From NCBI RefSeq assembly GCF_000359605.1, contig NZ_APML01000019.1, positions 186,001 to 250,000 of the forward strand: a stretch of 64,000 bases of DNA, read 5' to 3'. The DNA comes from Gracilibacillus halophilus YIM-C55.5 (GTDB lineage: Bacteria > Bacillota > Bacilli > Bacillales > Amphibacillaceae). How positions within the stretch are numbered: the first letter of the stretch is position 1; every line of letters begins with the position of its first letter. The position numbers were made by a program, and so were the translations under genes. This document shows positions 1-8,551 of the stretch, in pieces. Below the pieces are notes generated by a model. That model had not been told where the DNA came from and ran no database searches. It saw nothing but the letters and a program-made list of their open reading frames with translations.

Positions 1-41
1 ATCATTATAACATGAAGAAACGCTTATACACATAAGTGAAG

Positions 42-1256
42 CTACAAAAGTTGAATATTTCGTACAAAAAAATAGGCAATAAAATTTCCACTCCCAAGCG
101 TTAAAAGTAAAATCGGAATGACCACTACGGGATCAAACATCAGTACACATACTAAAAACAATCCAATGGCACAAACCCTTCCAACATTGATGAACAATTC
201 ACGAATAATTACATATTCGATTCTTAACTCACGAGCATTTTTTGATTTTCCGATTACATCATAGGTCAAAGAAACAAATGGAACGTTAAAAATTGGATAA
301 GCAAAGCCAATTACAATCGCGTAAATCACCAATGTCGTGTACGTCGTATAAAAAATAAAAATACTAATCGCCACATATAGTGTGATACCAGCTATAAAAA
401 TGGCAGTCGCCCGTTTTTCCTTATTTATTAATCGGACAATAACAAAGTAGCCAATGAATGAGCAGAATGCTAAGACAAAATTGAATGTCCCCAGTTTAAA
501 TTCACTACCTGTGACGACAAAAACCCATATCGCTATAATAAAAATAAACAGACCTTCACGTAACCCTTGAAATACATGGGCATATAAAATATTTTTCCAA
601 TTTGAATTTCGCTTTTTCTCTTTCAGCACTTTACGAAAATAAAAATGCCCTGTTGCTTTTCGTTTCTTTAAGAAAAATGAACAGACAACTGCTAAAACAA
701 ACAATACAAATGATAAAAAGAAAATCAAACTGTACCCTTTAAAGTTATCCATTTGCGTAATAATGTACCCCGCGAATATAGGACCAATCATATTTCCGAA
801 GGACTGCAATGTACCTAATGAACCATTAAAGAAATCTCTTGTTTCCGGCTCCGTAACTTCAAATGTTAATACATTGAACGCTAACCAATAAAAACCAGAT
901 CCGATGCCTAAAATGGCACCTAATAACATCGGAATTTGAGACGCTACATCTCCAACAACTAATACGGTAATGTAAAATAAAGAAAGTACGATCACACCGA
1001 GTCTTATAATCATCGTACGGTCTACTTTTTTAGCCAATTTACCTGCTGCTAAAAATGCAGTGGGTTGTAGTAAATAAACAAACAGATTGTATAATGCAAT
1101 ATCAATATATTCCCCTGATTGTTTCCAAAGAAAGACATTGACAAACGTATTCGATAAAAAAGTGGCTAATGAATACAGTCCGCCAATTGTTAACAGTAAT
1201 ACTAAATCACGATTTACAGGGATATTTTGATTCCATAACCAATTAAAATGTCTCAT
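42..1256 (-). CDS. yqgE: MFS-type membrane transporter, YqgE-like
   Basis: A 404-residue, very hydrophobic protein with about 12 predicted membrane segments and the loop pattern of the major facilitator superfamily. A basic cytoplasmic loop (KKRKATGHFYFRKVLKEKKR, about residues 196-215) separates the two six-helix halves. The ATG start has a good ribosome site (CGAGGAG) eight bases upstream. It lies directly downstream of sodA on the same strand, as yqgE does in B. subtilis, but a strong terminator between them suggests separate transcription. The substrate cannot be read from sequence. The family call is firm; the symbol rests on synteny and size. Confidence 0.75.
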   Translation of the reverse strand: MRHFNWLWNQNIPVNRDLVLLLTIGGLYSLATFLSNTFVNVFLWKQSGEYIDIALYNLFVYLLQPTAFLAAGKLAKKVDRTMIIRLGVIVLSLFYITVLVVGDVASQIPMLLGAILGIGSGFYWLAFNVLTFEVTEPETRDFFNGSLGTLQSFGNMIGPIFAGYIITQMDNFKGYSLIFFLSFVLFVLAVVCSFFLKKRKATGHFYFRKVLKEKKRNSNWKNILYAHVFQGLREGLFIFIIAIWVFVVTGSEFKLGTFNFVLAFCSFIGYFVIVRLINKEKRATAIFIAGITLYVAISIFIFYTTYTTLVIYAIVIGFAYPIFNVPFVSLTYDVIGKSKNARELRIEYVIIRELFINVGRVCAIGLFLVCVLMFDPVVVIPILLLTLGSGNFIAYFFVRNIQLL

Positions 1257-1314
1257 TGATATACTCCTCGTTCTGCGTCTAAGGTTTATTTTGAACGAGA
1301 ATAGACAGACATAT

Positions 1315-1352
1315 ACAAAAAAGAAGAGTACAGGTTATACCTGTACTCTTCT
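1315..1352 (-). terminator. Intrinsic terminator of sodA
   Basis: A perfect stem of about 13 bp with a 4-base loop (AGAAGAGTACAGG / CCTGTACTCTTCT), followed on the minus strand by a run of six T. It sits just after the sodA stop codon. Confidence 0.9.
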
Positions 1353-1364
1353 GTATCATGATAC

Positions 1365-1976
1365 TTATTTAGCAGCGTTGTAACGCTCAGCTACTTTATC
1401 CCAGTCAACCACATTCCAGAAAGCAGCAATGTAATCTGGACGACGGTTTTGATATTTTAAGTAATAAGCATGCTCCCAAACATCAAGACCTAAGATCGGT
1501 GTTTTTCCTTCTGAAATTGGTGTATCTTGGTTTGGTGTACTAGTGATTTCAAGGTTGCCATTATTGACAACTAACCATGCCCAACCAGAACCAAAACGGC
1601 CTGTTGCAGCTGCTTTAAAATCTTCTTTAAATTGATCAAAACTACCGAATGTACTATTAATGTCATCCGCTAGTTCACCTGTTGGTTCACCACCGCCATT
1701 TGGTGAAAGAATTGTCCAAAACAGGCTATGATTCGCATGTCCACCACCGTTATTACGCACTGCTGTGCGAATTTCAGATGGTACTGCATCAAGATCAGCG
1801 AGGATGTCTTCAACGGATTTATTTGCCAAATCGTCATGCCCCTCTAATGCAGCATTTAATTTTGTAACATAAGTATTATGGTGCTTCGTGTGGTGAATAT
1901 TCATCGTTTCCTTATCGATATGTGGCTCAAGCGCATCATATGCATAAGGTAGATCTGGTAGTGTAAAGTTTGCCAT
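1365..1976 (-). CDS. sodA: Manganese superoxide dismutase
   Basis: Converts superoxide to oxygen and hydrogen peroxide in the cytoplasm. The 203 residues match the usual length of Bacillus SodA. The N-terminal helical-hairpin motif [11 protein letters not shown] includes a metal ligand at His28, followed by NHSLFW and the C-terminal [15 protein letters not shown] motif with the Asp and His ligands. Residues around [11 protein letters not shown] and the Gln in TPNQDTP fit the Mn/Fe family, with Mn expected from the Bacillus relatives. It is transcribed alone: its own terminator follows and the tRNA operon terminator lies upstream. The start codon has a good AGGAGG site. Confidence 0.97.
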   Translation of the reverse strand: MANFTLPDLPYAYDALEPHIDKETMNIHHTKHHNTYVTKLNAALEGHDDLANKSVEDILADLDAVPSEIRTAVRNNGGGHANHSLFWTILSPNGGGEPTGELADDINSTFGSFDQFKEDFKAAATGRFGSGWAWLVVNNGNLEITSTPNQDTPISEGKTPILGLDVWEHAYYLKYQNRRPDYIAAFWNVVDWDKVAERYNAAK

Positions 1977-2080
1977 TTTCCATTCCTCCTATTTACTAGA
2001 ATATGAAAGTTTTGTTAACTTCCTAGTTTAAATCCTATCAAAACAGAGGAGAATATTGCAAACAATAAGCTTTACTGATA

Positions 2081-2110
2081 ATAAAAAAACAAGCTAAATG
2101 TAAGCTTGTT
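2081..2110 (-). terminator. Terminator of the tRNA operon
   Basis: The hairpin ACAAGCTTACATTTAGCTTGT on the minus strand is followed by a T-rich tract. It starts a few bases after the CCA end of tRNA-Phe. Confidence 0.85.
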
Positions 2111-2114
2111 GAAA

Positions 2115-2190
<76 letters not shown>

Positions 2191-2219
2191 TAAGTTATGT
2201 TTTCCCGAAGTAATATGTA

Positions 2220-2312
2220 TGGCGGAGGAGGAGGGATTCGAACCCCCGCGGGCCGCAAAGCCCCTGGCGGTTTTCAAGACCGCTCCCTTCAGCCGGACTT
2301 GGGTACTCCTCC
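2220..2312 (-). tRNA. tRNA-Ser (anticodon TGA)
   Basis: A 93-base class II tRNA with the long variable arm typical of serine (GCCAGGGGCTTTGCGGCCC region). The anticodon arm CGGTCTTGAAAACCG carries anticodon TGA. The acceptor stem is GGAGGAG/CTCCTCC and CCA is encoded. Confidence 0.96.
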
Positions 2313-2323
2313 GAATAATCTAA

Positions 2324-2400
2324 TGGTGGACCCTGCAGGATTCGAACCTGCGACCGATCGGTTATGAGCCGATAGCTCTAACCAACTGAGCTAAGGGTCC
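2324..2400 (-). tRNA. tRNA with CAT anticodon, probably Ile2
   Basis: A 77-base tRNA with anticodon loop CTCATAA and CCA encoded. The anticodon CAT could mean Met or the minor isoleucine tRNA whose C34 is changed to lysidine by TilS. The neighbour at 2505-2581 matches the Bacillus elongator Met tRNA. This one lacks the three G-C pairs of the initiator and has C4-G69 and C5-G68 pairs in the acceptor stem (GGACCCT/AGGGTCC), like Bacillus tRNA-Ile2. Ile2 is therefore favoured. Confidence 0.8.
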
Positions 2401-2417
2401 TATAACATATCTGAACA

Positions 2418-2494
2418 TGGGGCGACCGGTGGGGTTCGAACCCACGCATGTCGGAACCACAATCCGATGTGTTAACCACTTCACCACGATCGCC
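2418..2494 (-). tRNA. tRNA-His (anticodon GTG)
   Basis: The anticodon arm GGATTGTGGTTCC carries anticodon GTG. The gene shows the extra 5' G(-1) opposite C73 that marks histidine tRNAs. The CCA end is encoded. Confidence 0.97.
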
Positions 2495-2504
2495 ATGTTA
2501 ATGA

Positions 2505-2581
2505 TGGTAGCGGCGGAGGGAATCGAACCCCCGACCTCACGGGTATGAACCGTACGCTCTAGCCAGCTGAGCTACACCGCC
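2505..2581 (-). tRNA. tRNA-Met, elongator (anticodon CAT)
   Basis: The anticodon arm ACGGTTCATACCCGT and acceptor GGCGGTG/CCGCCGCT agree with the Bacillus elongator methionine tRNA. The three consecutive G-C anticodon pairs of an initiator are absent. CCA is encoded. Confidence 0.92.
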
Positions 2582-2584
2582 ATT

Positions 2585-2659
2585 TGGCTCCACAGGTAGG
2601 ATTCGAACCTACGACCGATCGGTTAACAGCCGATTGCTCTACCACTGAGCTACTGTGGA
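2585..2659 (-). tRNA. tRNA-Asn (anticodon GTT)
   Basis: The anticodon arm ATCGGCTGTTAACCGAT carries anticodon GTT, and the acceptor is TCCACAG/CTGTGGA with an encoded CCA. It is the first gene of the tRNA operon. Confidence 0.97.
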
Positions 2660-2713
2660 ATAAAGAAATAAGTTAACATGATATGTATGATTCGCATCGA
2701 AGCGACATTTAAT

Positions 2714-2742
2714 AATTTATCACAACAAAACATAATCGTCAA
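2714..2742 (-). promoter_or_regulatory. Sigma-A promoter of the tRNA operon
   Basis: TTGACG, a 17-base spacer, then TAAATT on the minus strand, about 55 bases upstream of tRNA-Asn. Confidence 0.7.
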
Positions 2743-2783
2743 CTACTTTTTTCATCTTTTTCCGTATTTCTTTTATAGATAAG

Positions 2784-2819
2784 AGGTTTACCATGTCTGT
2801 AGACGTACATGGCAAACCT
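2784..2819 (-). terminator. Likely terminator of the Na/Pi cotransporter gene
   Basis: An inverted repeat of about 13 bp with one mismatch (AGGTTTGCCATGT ... ACATGGTAAACCT on the minus strand) just after the stop codon. The following T content is low, so termination may be partial. Confidence 0.55.
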
Positions 2820-2827
2820 TCCTCATT

Positions 2828-4465
2828 TTAATTGTGTTTTTCACCTAATACTTCATCCGCAATGTTTACCGCATGATCACCAATTCGTTCAAGATTACTT
2901 AATATATCAGCGAAAATAATACCCGCCGTTCCGGAGCATGCCCCTTCATTTAAACGAATAATGTGTTTTTTACGATGTGATTTTTCCATTTTGTCGATCT
3001 CTTTTTCCTTTTGAATGACAGATAGTGCTTTTTCACGGTCCGTTTCTTCAAGTGACTGTACTGCTTCTTTCACAGCAATATTTGTAAGGTTAAACATCTC
3101 ATTCAGATCAATCATACCTTGTTCAGTAATGTCTACTTTATTGGAAATTTTGTATTGAACCAATTCAATAATGTTTTCAAAATGATCACCAATCCGTTCA
3201 ACGTCTCGAACCGCATTTATTAATGCTGAATGTTCATTACGTTCTGCATCGGAAAAATTCTTGCCTGAAAGTTCAACCAAATAACCAGTGATTTCTTTAT
3301 CTAAATGATTAATCGCACCTTCTATTTGCAAAGCCATCTCTGCATCTTTTTCGTTCAAACTATTCATATATTTACTCGTCTCTTCTAAACCTTTATGTGC
3401 ATAACCACCCATGCGAATCACTTCGACTTTTGCTTGGTCCAAAGCAACAGATGGTGACTGATGAATAAAGATCGGATCTAAATGTTTCGGTTTATACTCA
3501 ACAACGTTGTCTTCACCTGGAATGATTTTTGTCACAACGAGCGCCAAAAGGCCAATAAATGGAAACTGTATAATCGTATTTGAAATATTAAAGATACCGT
3601 GTGCAAAGGCAAGTGTCATCTCAGGGTTTAAATCTAACCAGCCACGTAAATTTTCTATAAATACTGTGTAAATTGGCAAGATAAGAATGACAACACTTGC
3701 ACCGATCACGTTAAAGATCACATGTGTAAGGGCAGCTCGACGCGCGGCCACTGTAGCACCAATGGAAGCAATGATAGCCGTAATGGTTGTCCCAATATTA
3801 TCACCAAATAATACCGGTAAAGCAGCACGTAATTCAATAGCGCCTTGATCAAATAACCCTTGTAAAATACCAATAGTCGCACTCGAACTCTGAACAACAA
3901 TCGTAAACACCGTACCAATAACAACACCTAAAATTGGGGTTTCAGACATTGAAATGGTCAAGTCATGAAACATTTGCACATCTTCTAGTGGTGATAAACC
4001 CGATCCCATTAAATCGAGACCAAAGAACAATGAACCAAATCCAAAAATCGTTAAACCAATATTTTGAACTTTTTGATTCTTAATAAAAAATAAAATAAGT
4101 GCACCAATAGCTAGTATCGGTAAAGCATATTCTTTAATGTCAATCCCGATAATAAAAGCGGTCACCGTTGTACCGACATTCGCCCCCATAATGACACCGA
4201 TCGATTGCCGCAGTGTCATAAATCCAGCATTAACCAGTCCGACTGTTAATACCGTCGTACCCGAACTTGATTGTATTAGTATTGTTACTACCATCCCAGC
4301 AAGTACACCCATAAATGGATTACTTGTAAATTTATCGAGTACATCACGCAACCTATCACCAGCAGTTTGTTGCAACCCTTCTCCCATATACTTGATCCCT
4401 AAAAGAAAGATACCCAAACCGCCAATAAATTCAAAAATCATTGTTTGCACATTTACATCCAACAT
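2828..4465 (-). CDS. Na+/phosphate cotransporter with PhoU-like tail
   Basis: A 545-residue protein. Residues about 1-310 are membrane-spanning and hold the two inverted repeats of the Na/Pi-II (NptA/YjbB) family. Each repeat carries a QSSS signature (IQSSSGTTV, VQSSSATIG) and a GANVGTT or GDNIGTT partner motif. From about residue 335 it is a soluble helical PhoU-like domain with two copies of an ERIGDH motif (VERIGDHFENI and LERIGDHAVNI). It should import phosphate with sodium. Direct repeats resembling PhoP boxes lie about 125-180 bases upstream, suggesting control by phosphate starvation. In B. subtilis the relative yqeW sits beside rpsU; here it is next to the tRNA genes. Confidence 0.92.
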   Translation of the reverse strand: MLDVNVQTMIFEFIGGLGIFLLGIKYMGEGLQQTAGDRLRDVLDKFTSNPFMGVLAGMVVTILIQSSSGTTVLTVGLVNAGFMTLRQSIGVIMGANVGTTVTAFIIGIDIKEYALPILAIGALILFFIKNQKVQNIGLTIFGFGSLFFGLDLMGSGLSPLEDVQMFHDLTISMSETPILGVVIGTVFTIVVQSSSATIGILQGLFDQGAIELRAALPVLFGDNIGTTITAIIASIGATVAARRAALTHVIFNVIGASVVILILPIYTVFIENLRGWLDLNPEMTLAFAHGIFNISNTIIQFPFIGLLALVVTKIIPGEDNVVEYKPKHLDPIFIHQSPSVALDQAKVEVIRMGGYAHKGLEETSKYMNSLNEKDAEMALQIEGAINHLDKEITGYLVELSGKNFSDAERNEHSALINAVRDVERIGDHFENIIELVQYKISNKVDITEQGMIDLNEMFNLTNIAVKEAVQSLEETDREKALSVIQKEKEIDKMEKSHRKKHIIRLNEGACSGTAGIIFADILSNLERIGDHAVNIADEVLGEKHN

Positions 4466-4590
4466 GATTCATCCCTTCATCATTGAGCTTAATTGTTAGT
4501 GTCCCCAAATTACTATAGAATCTGTATGGTATTGACGTTAATCTAACTTTTCTAACATGATTAGACAAATGTCACACACACCTATACATT

Positions 4591-4649
4591 ATTAAACTTT
4601 TATGAAGGTTTTGTAAAGGTTTTTTATTAAAATTTACACTCAGTTTACA
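4591..4649. promoter_or_regulatory. Candidate PhoP-binding direct repeats
   Basis: On the minus strand TTTACA at 4618-4613 is followed after 5 bases by TTCATA at 4607-4602 and then a TTTAAT-like repeat, an 11-base period. On the plus strand TTTACA (4633-4638) and TTTACA (4644-4649) are also spaced by 5 bases. The PhoP consensus in Bacillus is TT(A/T/C)ACA repeated with about 5 bases between. The repeats lie upstream of the Na/Pi cotransporter, a logical Pho target. This is pattern matching in an AT-rich spacer. Confidence 0.45.
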
Positions 4650-4676
4650 AAAAAATATTTACTTTCCGTATCGTCA

Positions 4677-4705
4677 GAAAAAAAGGCTTATCTACTAAGC
4701 CTTTT
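4677..4705 (-). terminator. Terminator of the NfeD-like gene
   Basis: AAGGCTTAGTAGATAAGCCTT followed by T's on the minus strand. The upstream arm overlaps the last codons and the stop of the gene. Confidence 0.88.
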
Positions 4706-5342
4706 TCGTACGTTCTCTTATGTCTTTCACTAAAATACGGGTACCGTCAACATCAGCCACTTGAATTGGAGTATCTCGCTTCAACCATTTCCCCTCGGTA
4801 ATCGCACTATATTCTGATTCATCAATTCGAATCGTACCAATCGGGCGCATATCTGTAATGGTGTAACCTTGCTTTCCGATTAAATGATAGTAAGACTGGT
4901 TCATCGTGGAATACCCTTTTTCTTCTGTTAATTGATCGCTTAAAGGAATTTTAGACCACATTCGCCGCTTTGGGAATACTTTTAAAAATCCAAACGACAA
5001 GAAGCCACCGATGAAAACGCCCAATACTGCATATAATCCTGAACTCCAGCTTGGAGCGGTAAAACCGACCGAAATGATCATGATTACAAGTCCAATAACC
5101 GCTAATGTTCCATCATTGATAATTTTCCCATCAATTAAAACCAACCCTAAACCCATCATATATAAAGCAACCATTAGGAAGAACATGCCTGGATCCAAAG
5201 ATGAAGCAAAATAAACAGTGAGAAATCCAAAGCCGATAATACTAAAAATTCCCTTTACATTGACTAAAAGTTCTCCGATTAAAAATAATGTCGCAAACCC
5301 GATAATGAGGAAGCTCATCCAATCCGTTGTAATCGCAAACAT
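4695..5342 (-). CDS. NfeD-family membrane protein
   Basis: 215 residues with about four to five membrane segments in residues 8-125, then a soluble C-terminal domain (about 150-210: GKQGYTITDMRPIGTIRI ... VADVDGTRILVKDI). That tail has the beta-rich pattern of the NfeD OB-fold domain. The N-terminal ClpP-like protease domain of long NfeD proteins is absent, so this is a short NfeD. Such proteins usually partner flotillin/stomatin proteins, but none is adjacent; floA and its own long NfeD partner are at 27.9-30.2 kb. It has its own terminator and faces ispG across a divergent promoter region. Confidence 0.75.
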   Translation of the reverse strand: MFAITTDWMSFLIIGFATLFLIGELLVNVKGIFSIIGFGFLTVYFASSLDPGMFFLMVALYMMGLGLVLIDGKIINDGTLAVIGLVIMIISVGFTAPSWSSGLYAVLGVFIGGFLSFGFLKVFPKRRMWSKIPLSDQLTEEKGYSTMNQSYYHLIGKQGYTITDMRPIGTIRIDESEYSAITEGKWLKRDTPIQVADVDGTRILVKDIRERTKKA

Positions 5343-5534
5343 ATTTAATCACTCCATTTCTTCTTATCATAACATACGTATCTTATTTACCAATAGTTTC
5401 AATTCTTTATTGAAATTTAGCGAAAAATAAGTTGAGATACTTCTCATTTTTCAGCATAAGCATTATAATAGAAAAGGATAAACGTAATACTTTGTGATAA
5501 CTCTATTGTTTATTTTAAAGGAGCGATTTTAATT

Positions 5535-6635
5535 ATGGCTATCACACATCGTAAAGATACACGACAAGTACGTATCGGCAATGTTGTTGTTGGTGGTAGA
5601 GATGAAGTAGTCATTCAATCAATGACAACAACGAAGACACACGATGTTGAAGCAACTGTTAACGAAATTAACCGTTTAGAAGAAGCGGGTTGCCAAATTG
5701 TTCGTGTAGCTTGCCCAGATGAACGTGCTGCAAATGCAATTCCTGAGATCAAAAAACAAATCAATATTCCTTTGGTCGTTGACATACATTTTAACTACAA
5801 GCTTGCGTTAATGGCTATTGAAGGTGGCGCTGATAAAATTAGAATTAACCCGGGTAATATTGGGAAGCGTGAGCGCGTCGAAGAAGTAGTGAATGCAGCG
5901 AAAGAAAAGGGGATTCCTATTCGTATTGGGGTTAATGCTGGTTCATTAGAACGACATATTCTTGAAAAGTATGGATATCCAACAGCTGATGGAATGGTAG
6001 AGAGCGCGCTTCACCATATTCAGATTTTAGAGGAACTTGATTTTCATGATATTGTCGTATCATTAAAAGCATCGGATGTTAACTTAGCTATTGAAGCTTA
6101 TGAAAAAGCAGCTGAGCACATTTCCTATCCGATTCACTTAGGCATCACCGAGTCTGGTACACTATTTGCTGGCAGTATTAAAAGTGCTGCAGGTATGGGA
6201 GCCATTTTAAGTAAAGGGATTGGAAGTACAATGCGTATTTCCTTAAGTGCCGATCCTGTTGAGGAAGTAAAAGTAGCTAAGGAGCTGTTAAAAACATTTG
6301 GCCTTGCTTCAAACGCTGCTACTCTCATTGCTTGTCCGACATGCGGAAGAATCGAAATCGACTTAATCAGCATTGCGAATGAAGTGGAAGAATATATCTC
6401 TACAATTAAAGCACCGATCAAAGTAGCAGTGCTTGGTTGTGCAGTAAACGGACCAGGTGAAGCACGAGAAGCAGATATCGGTATTGCTGGTGCACGAGGT
6501 GAAGGTCTTCTATTCCGTCATGGTGAAATTATTCGTAAGGTTCCGGAAGAAATCATGGTGGATGAATTGAAGAAGGAAGTCGATAAAATCGCTGAAGAAT
6601 ATTTTGAACAACAAAAAGAAGAACAAGAAGCGTAA
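5535..6635 (+). CDS. ispG: 4-hydroxy-3-methylbut-2-enyl diphosphate synthase (flavodoxin)
   Basis: Penultimate step of the MEP isoprenoid pathway: reductive conversion of MEcPP to HMBPP by a [4Fe-4S] enzyme. 366 residues with an N-terminal TIM barrel ([26 protein letters not shown]) and a C-terminal reductase-like domain carrying the cluster cysteines (CPTCGR, about 263-266, and CAVNGPGEA, about 298). The start follows a strong AAAGGAGCG site. Its pathway partner ispH is at 10.0 kb on the same strand. A hairpin terminator follows. Confidence 0.98.
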   Translation: MAITHRKDTRQVRIGNVVVGGRDEVVIQSMTTTKTHDVEATVNEINRLEEAGCQIVRVACPDERAANAIPEIKKQINIPLVVDIHFNYKLALMAIEGGADKIRINPGNIGKRERVEEVVNAAKEKGIPIRIGVNAGSLERHILEKYGYPTADGMVESALHHIQILEELDFHDIVVSLKASDVNLAIEAYEKAAEHISYPIHLGITESGTLFAGSIKSAAGMGAILSKGIGSTMRISLSADPVEEVKVAKELLKTFGLASNAATLIACPTCGRIEIDLISIANEVEEYISTIKAPIKVAVLGCAVNGPGEAREADIGIAGARGEGLLFRHGEIIRKVPEEIMVDELKKEVDKIAEEYFEQQKEEQEA

Positions 6636-6662
6636 ATGCTACATGCTTCACATAAGGATAAC

Positions 6663-6698
6663 AAAGCTAGCCTCAGAATAGGCTAGCTTTGTTATTGC
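6663..6698. terminator. Bidirectional terminator between ispG and the DUF4190 gene
   Basis: AAAGCTAGCC tcagaata GGCTAGCTTT is a 10-bp stem between two converging genes. T content is moderate on both sides. Confidence 0.8.
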
Positions 6699-6699
6699 G

Positions 6700-7137
6700 T
6701 TAAAACATTGGGATCAAGATTAATGACAATACAAGGGAAATGGCAGAGACAATGATTGCTGCATTGCCAAGCGTATCCGCCCCTTGACTTTTCGAAATCA
6801 TCCCTAACACGATTCCCCCGATCGACATGACTAATGGCCAAATAAAAAAGGAAACGATCGCTACAATGAGACCCGCCCAACCATAGACGGTATTTACATC
6901 TTTTTGCATTTGGGTCTCTTGTTCATCTGATTCAATTGGCTGATTAAAATCATTTGCAGACAGTTCTTCGGATACTTCTGGCTGGCGTTTGTGTACCCGA
7001 TCAACGGAATACATTTCGTCCGTTTCTACAAATTGTGAATTGCCTAAAGTGGCATTTTTATTTTGCAAATCGACAGCATCATTTACTTCTAAATCATTTT
7101 GTTCGTGTTGCTCTCGACTTTGTTCATGATCTGGCAT
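6700..7137 (-). CDS. DUF4190-type small membrane protein
   Basis: 145 residues starting at ATG 7137, chosen because a GAGGG site lies seven bases upstream; the longer frame upstream has none. Residues 1-80 are acidic, polar and probably disordered. Residues about 82-145 form two membrane helices with a glycine-rich turn (VYGWAGLIVAIVSFF ... GGIVLGMISKSQGADTLGNAAIIVS), the DUF4190 pattern. No enzymatic function is evident. It converges on ispG and is divergent from yqfT. Confidence 0.7.
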   Translation of the reverse strand: MPDHEQSREQHEQNDLEVNDAVDLQNKNATLGNSQFVETDEMYSVDRVHKRQPEVSEELSANDFNQPIESDEQETQMQKDVNTVYGWAGLIVAIVSFFIWPLVMSIGGIVLGMISKSQGADTLGNAAIIVSAISLVLSLILIPMF

Positions 7138-7273
7138 ACTACATCCCTCACTTTCCATAATAGAGGTACATTTGTAGTATGCCACAATCCAACACACATT
7201 TACTTGGTAATTTCTTCGCTTACTCACCATTAAACATGTCATTGCATACTCTATCATGGAAAGGAGTATGATT

Positions 7274-7558
7274 ATGGACGGAATAACGAAACATTTGATT
7301 CAAAAAAAGCTATCCTCATTAACCGACAACGAAATACTAAAGTATGCGCAAAAGTATAATATTCCCTTACAGCCAAAACAAGCGAATTTGATTGTTCAAC
7401 AACTGCAATCCAATCGCTATAATCCATTAGATGCAAATGATCGCGCTCAAATGTTTAAAAAATTAGCTCAGATAACAGATATCAATACAGCTAAAGCCTG
7501 TCAAAAATTATTTAATGAACTGATTCGAGAATATGGCTTCGAACACTTATTTAGATAG
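7274..7558 (+). CDS. yqfT: DUF2624 protein YqfT
   Basis: 94 residues, all-helical and soluble, matching the DUF2624/YqfT family (ITKHLIQKKLSSLTDNEILKY-type opening, then repeated short helices). The ATG at 7274 is preferred because AAAGGAG sits seven bases before it; the ATG at 7256 precedes that site. The gene neighbours nfo as in B. subtilis. Function unknown. Confidence 0.8.
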   Translation: MDGITKHLIQKKLSSLTDNEILKYAQKYNIPLQPKQANLIVQQLQSNRYNPLDANDRAQMFKKLAQITDINTAKACQKLFNELIREYGFEHLFR

Positions 7559-7599
7559 GCGCTTAACCTATTCATACATTTTGCAGTATTATATATGTA

Positions 7600-7633
7600 T
7601 AAAAGCTTGGCATATACATTAGCCAAGCTTTTA
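7600..7633. terminator. Bidirectional terminator between yqfT and nfo
   Basis: TAAAAGCTTGGC atatacatta GCCAAGCTTTTA is a 12-bp perfect stem with A/T tracts on both sides, between convergent genes. Confidence 0.88.
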
Positions 7634-7635
7634 TC

Positions 7636-8529
7636 TTAAGATTCCATAATCTTCTGTTTTAATCCTTCATCAAAGGTTTTTTCACGTAACATACTGATCT
7701 CATGTCGATATGGCGGTTTTTTATTTTTCTTATCTTCACCCACATAAGGTGTCTCTAAAATCTTCGGTAACGCTTCTAATTGCGGATGATGAACAATTTG
7801 ATTTAGCGTGTCAAAACCAATATGACCAAAACCAATATTCTCATGTCGGTCTTTCTGTGCGCCTTGAACATTTTTACTATCATTTACATGCACAACCTTC
7901 AATCGTTCCAGTCCAATGACGTTATCAAATTCCTCCAATACACCGTCAAAGTCCTTCGTAATCGGATAACCTGCATCATGAATATGACATGTATCTAAAC
8001 AAACTGATAATTGCTGATTATGGGTCACTCCATCAATAATCTCAGCCAATTCTTCGAAGGTACGACCGATTTCAGACCCTTTACCAGCCATCGTTTCCAA
8101 TGCGATTTGTACATCTTGATTCGGATCAAGAACTTCATTCAGACCTTCAATAATCTTTGGAATGCCTTTATCCGCACCTTCGCCGACATGTGAACCAGGG
8201 TGTAAAACAATTTGCTTTGCACCAATCGCTTCTGTCCGATTGATTTCATTTTTTAGAAAATCGACACCTAATTTAAAGGTATCAGGCTTTTTCGTATTAC
8301 CGATATTAATAATATAAGGTGCGTGTACAACGATTTCGTCAATGCCATTCTCCTGCATATGGCGACGTCCAGCCTCAATATTTAATTCTTCAATGGCTTT
8401 CCTACGTGTGTTTTGTGGCGCGCCAGTATAGATCATAAACACGGAAGAGCCATATGAAGTGGCCTCTTCACTCGACTTTAATAACATTTTCTTTCCGCTC
8501 ATGGATACATGTGAACCAATTTTCAACAT
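7636..8529 (-). CDS. nfo: Endonuclease IV (AP endonuclease)
   Basis: Zinc-dependent DNA repair enzyme that nicks 5' of abasic sites. 297 residues form one TIM barrel with the family signatures [44 protein letters not shown] and HVNDSK, which supply the His, Asp and Glu ligands of the three-zinc site. ATG start with an AAGGTG site. It is just downstream of cshB (22-base gap), so the two are probably co-transcribed, as in B. subtilis. It overlaps the shared terminator with yqfT. Confidence 0.97.
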   Translation of the reverse strand: MLKIGSHVSMSGKKMLLKSSEEATSYGSSVFMIYTGAPQNTRRKAIEELNIEAGRRHMQENGIDEIVVHAPYIINIGNTKKPDTFKLGVDFLKNEINRTEAIGAKQIVLHPGSHVGEGADKGIPKIIEGLNEVLDPNQDVQIALETMAGKGSEIGRTFEELAEIIDGVTHNQQLSVCLDTCHIHDAGYPITKDFDGVLEEFDNVIGLERLKVVHVNDSKNVQGAQKDRHENIGFGHIGFDTLNQIVHHPQLEALPKILETPYVGEDKKNKKPPYRHEISMLREKTFDEGLKQKIMES

Positions 8530-8551
8530 AACAACTCGTCACCTTTCCCCT

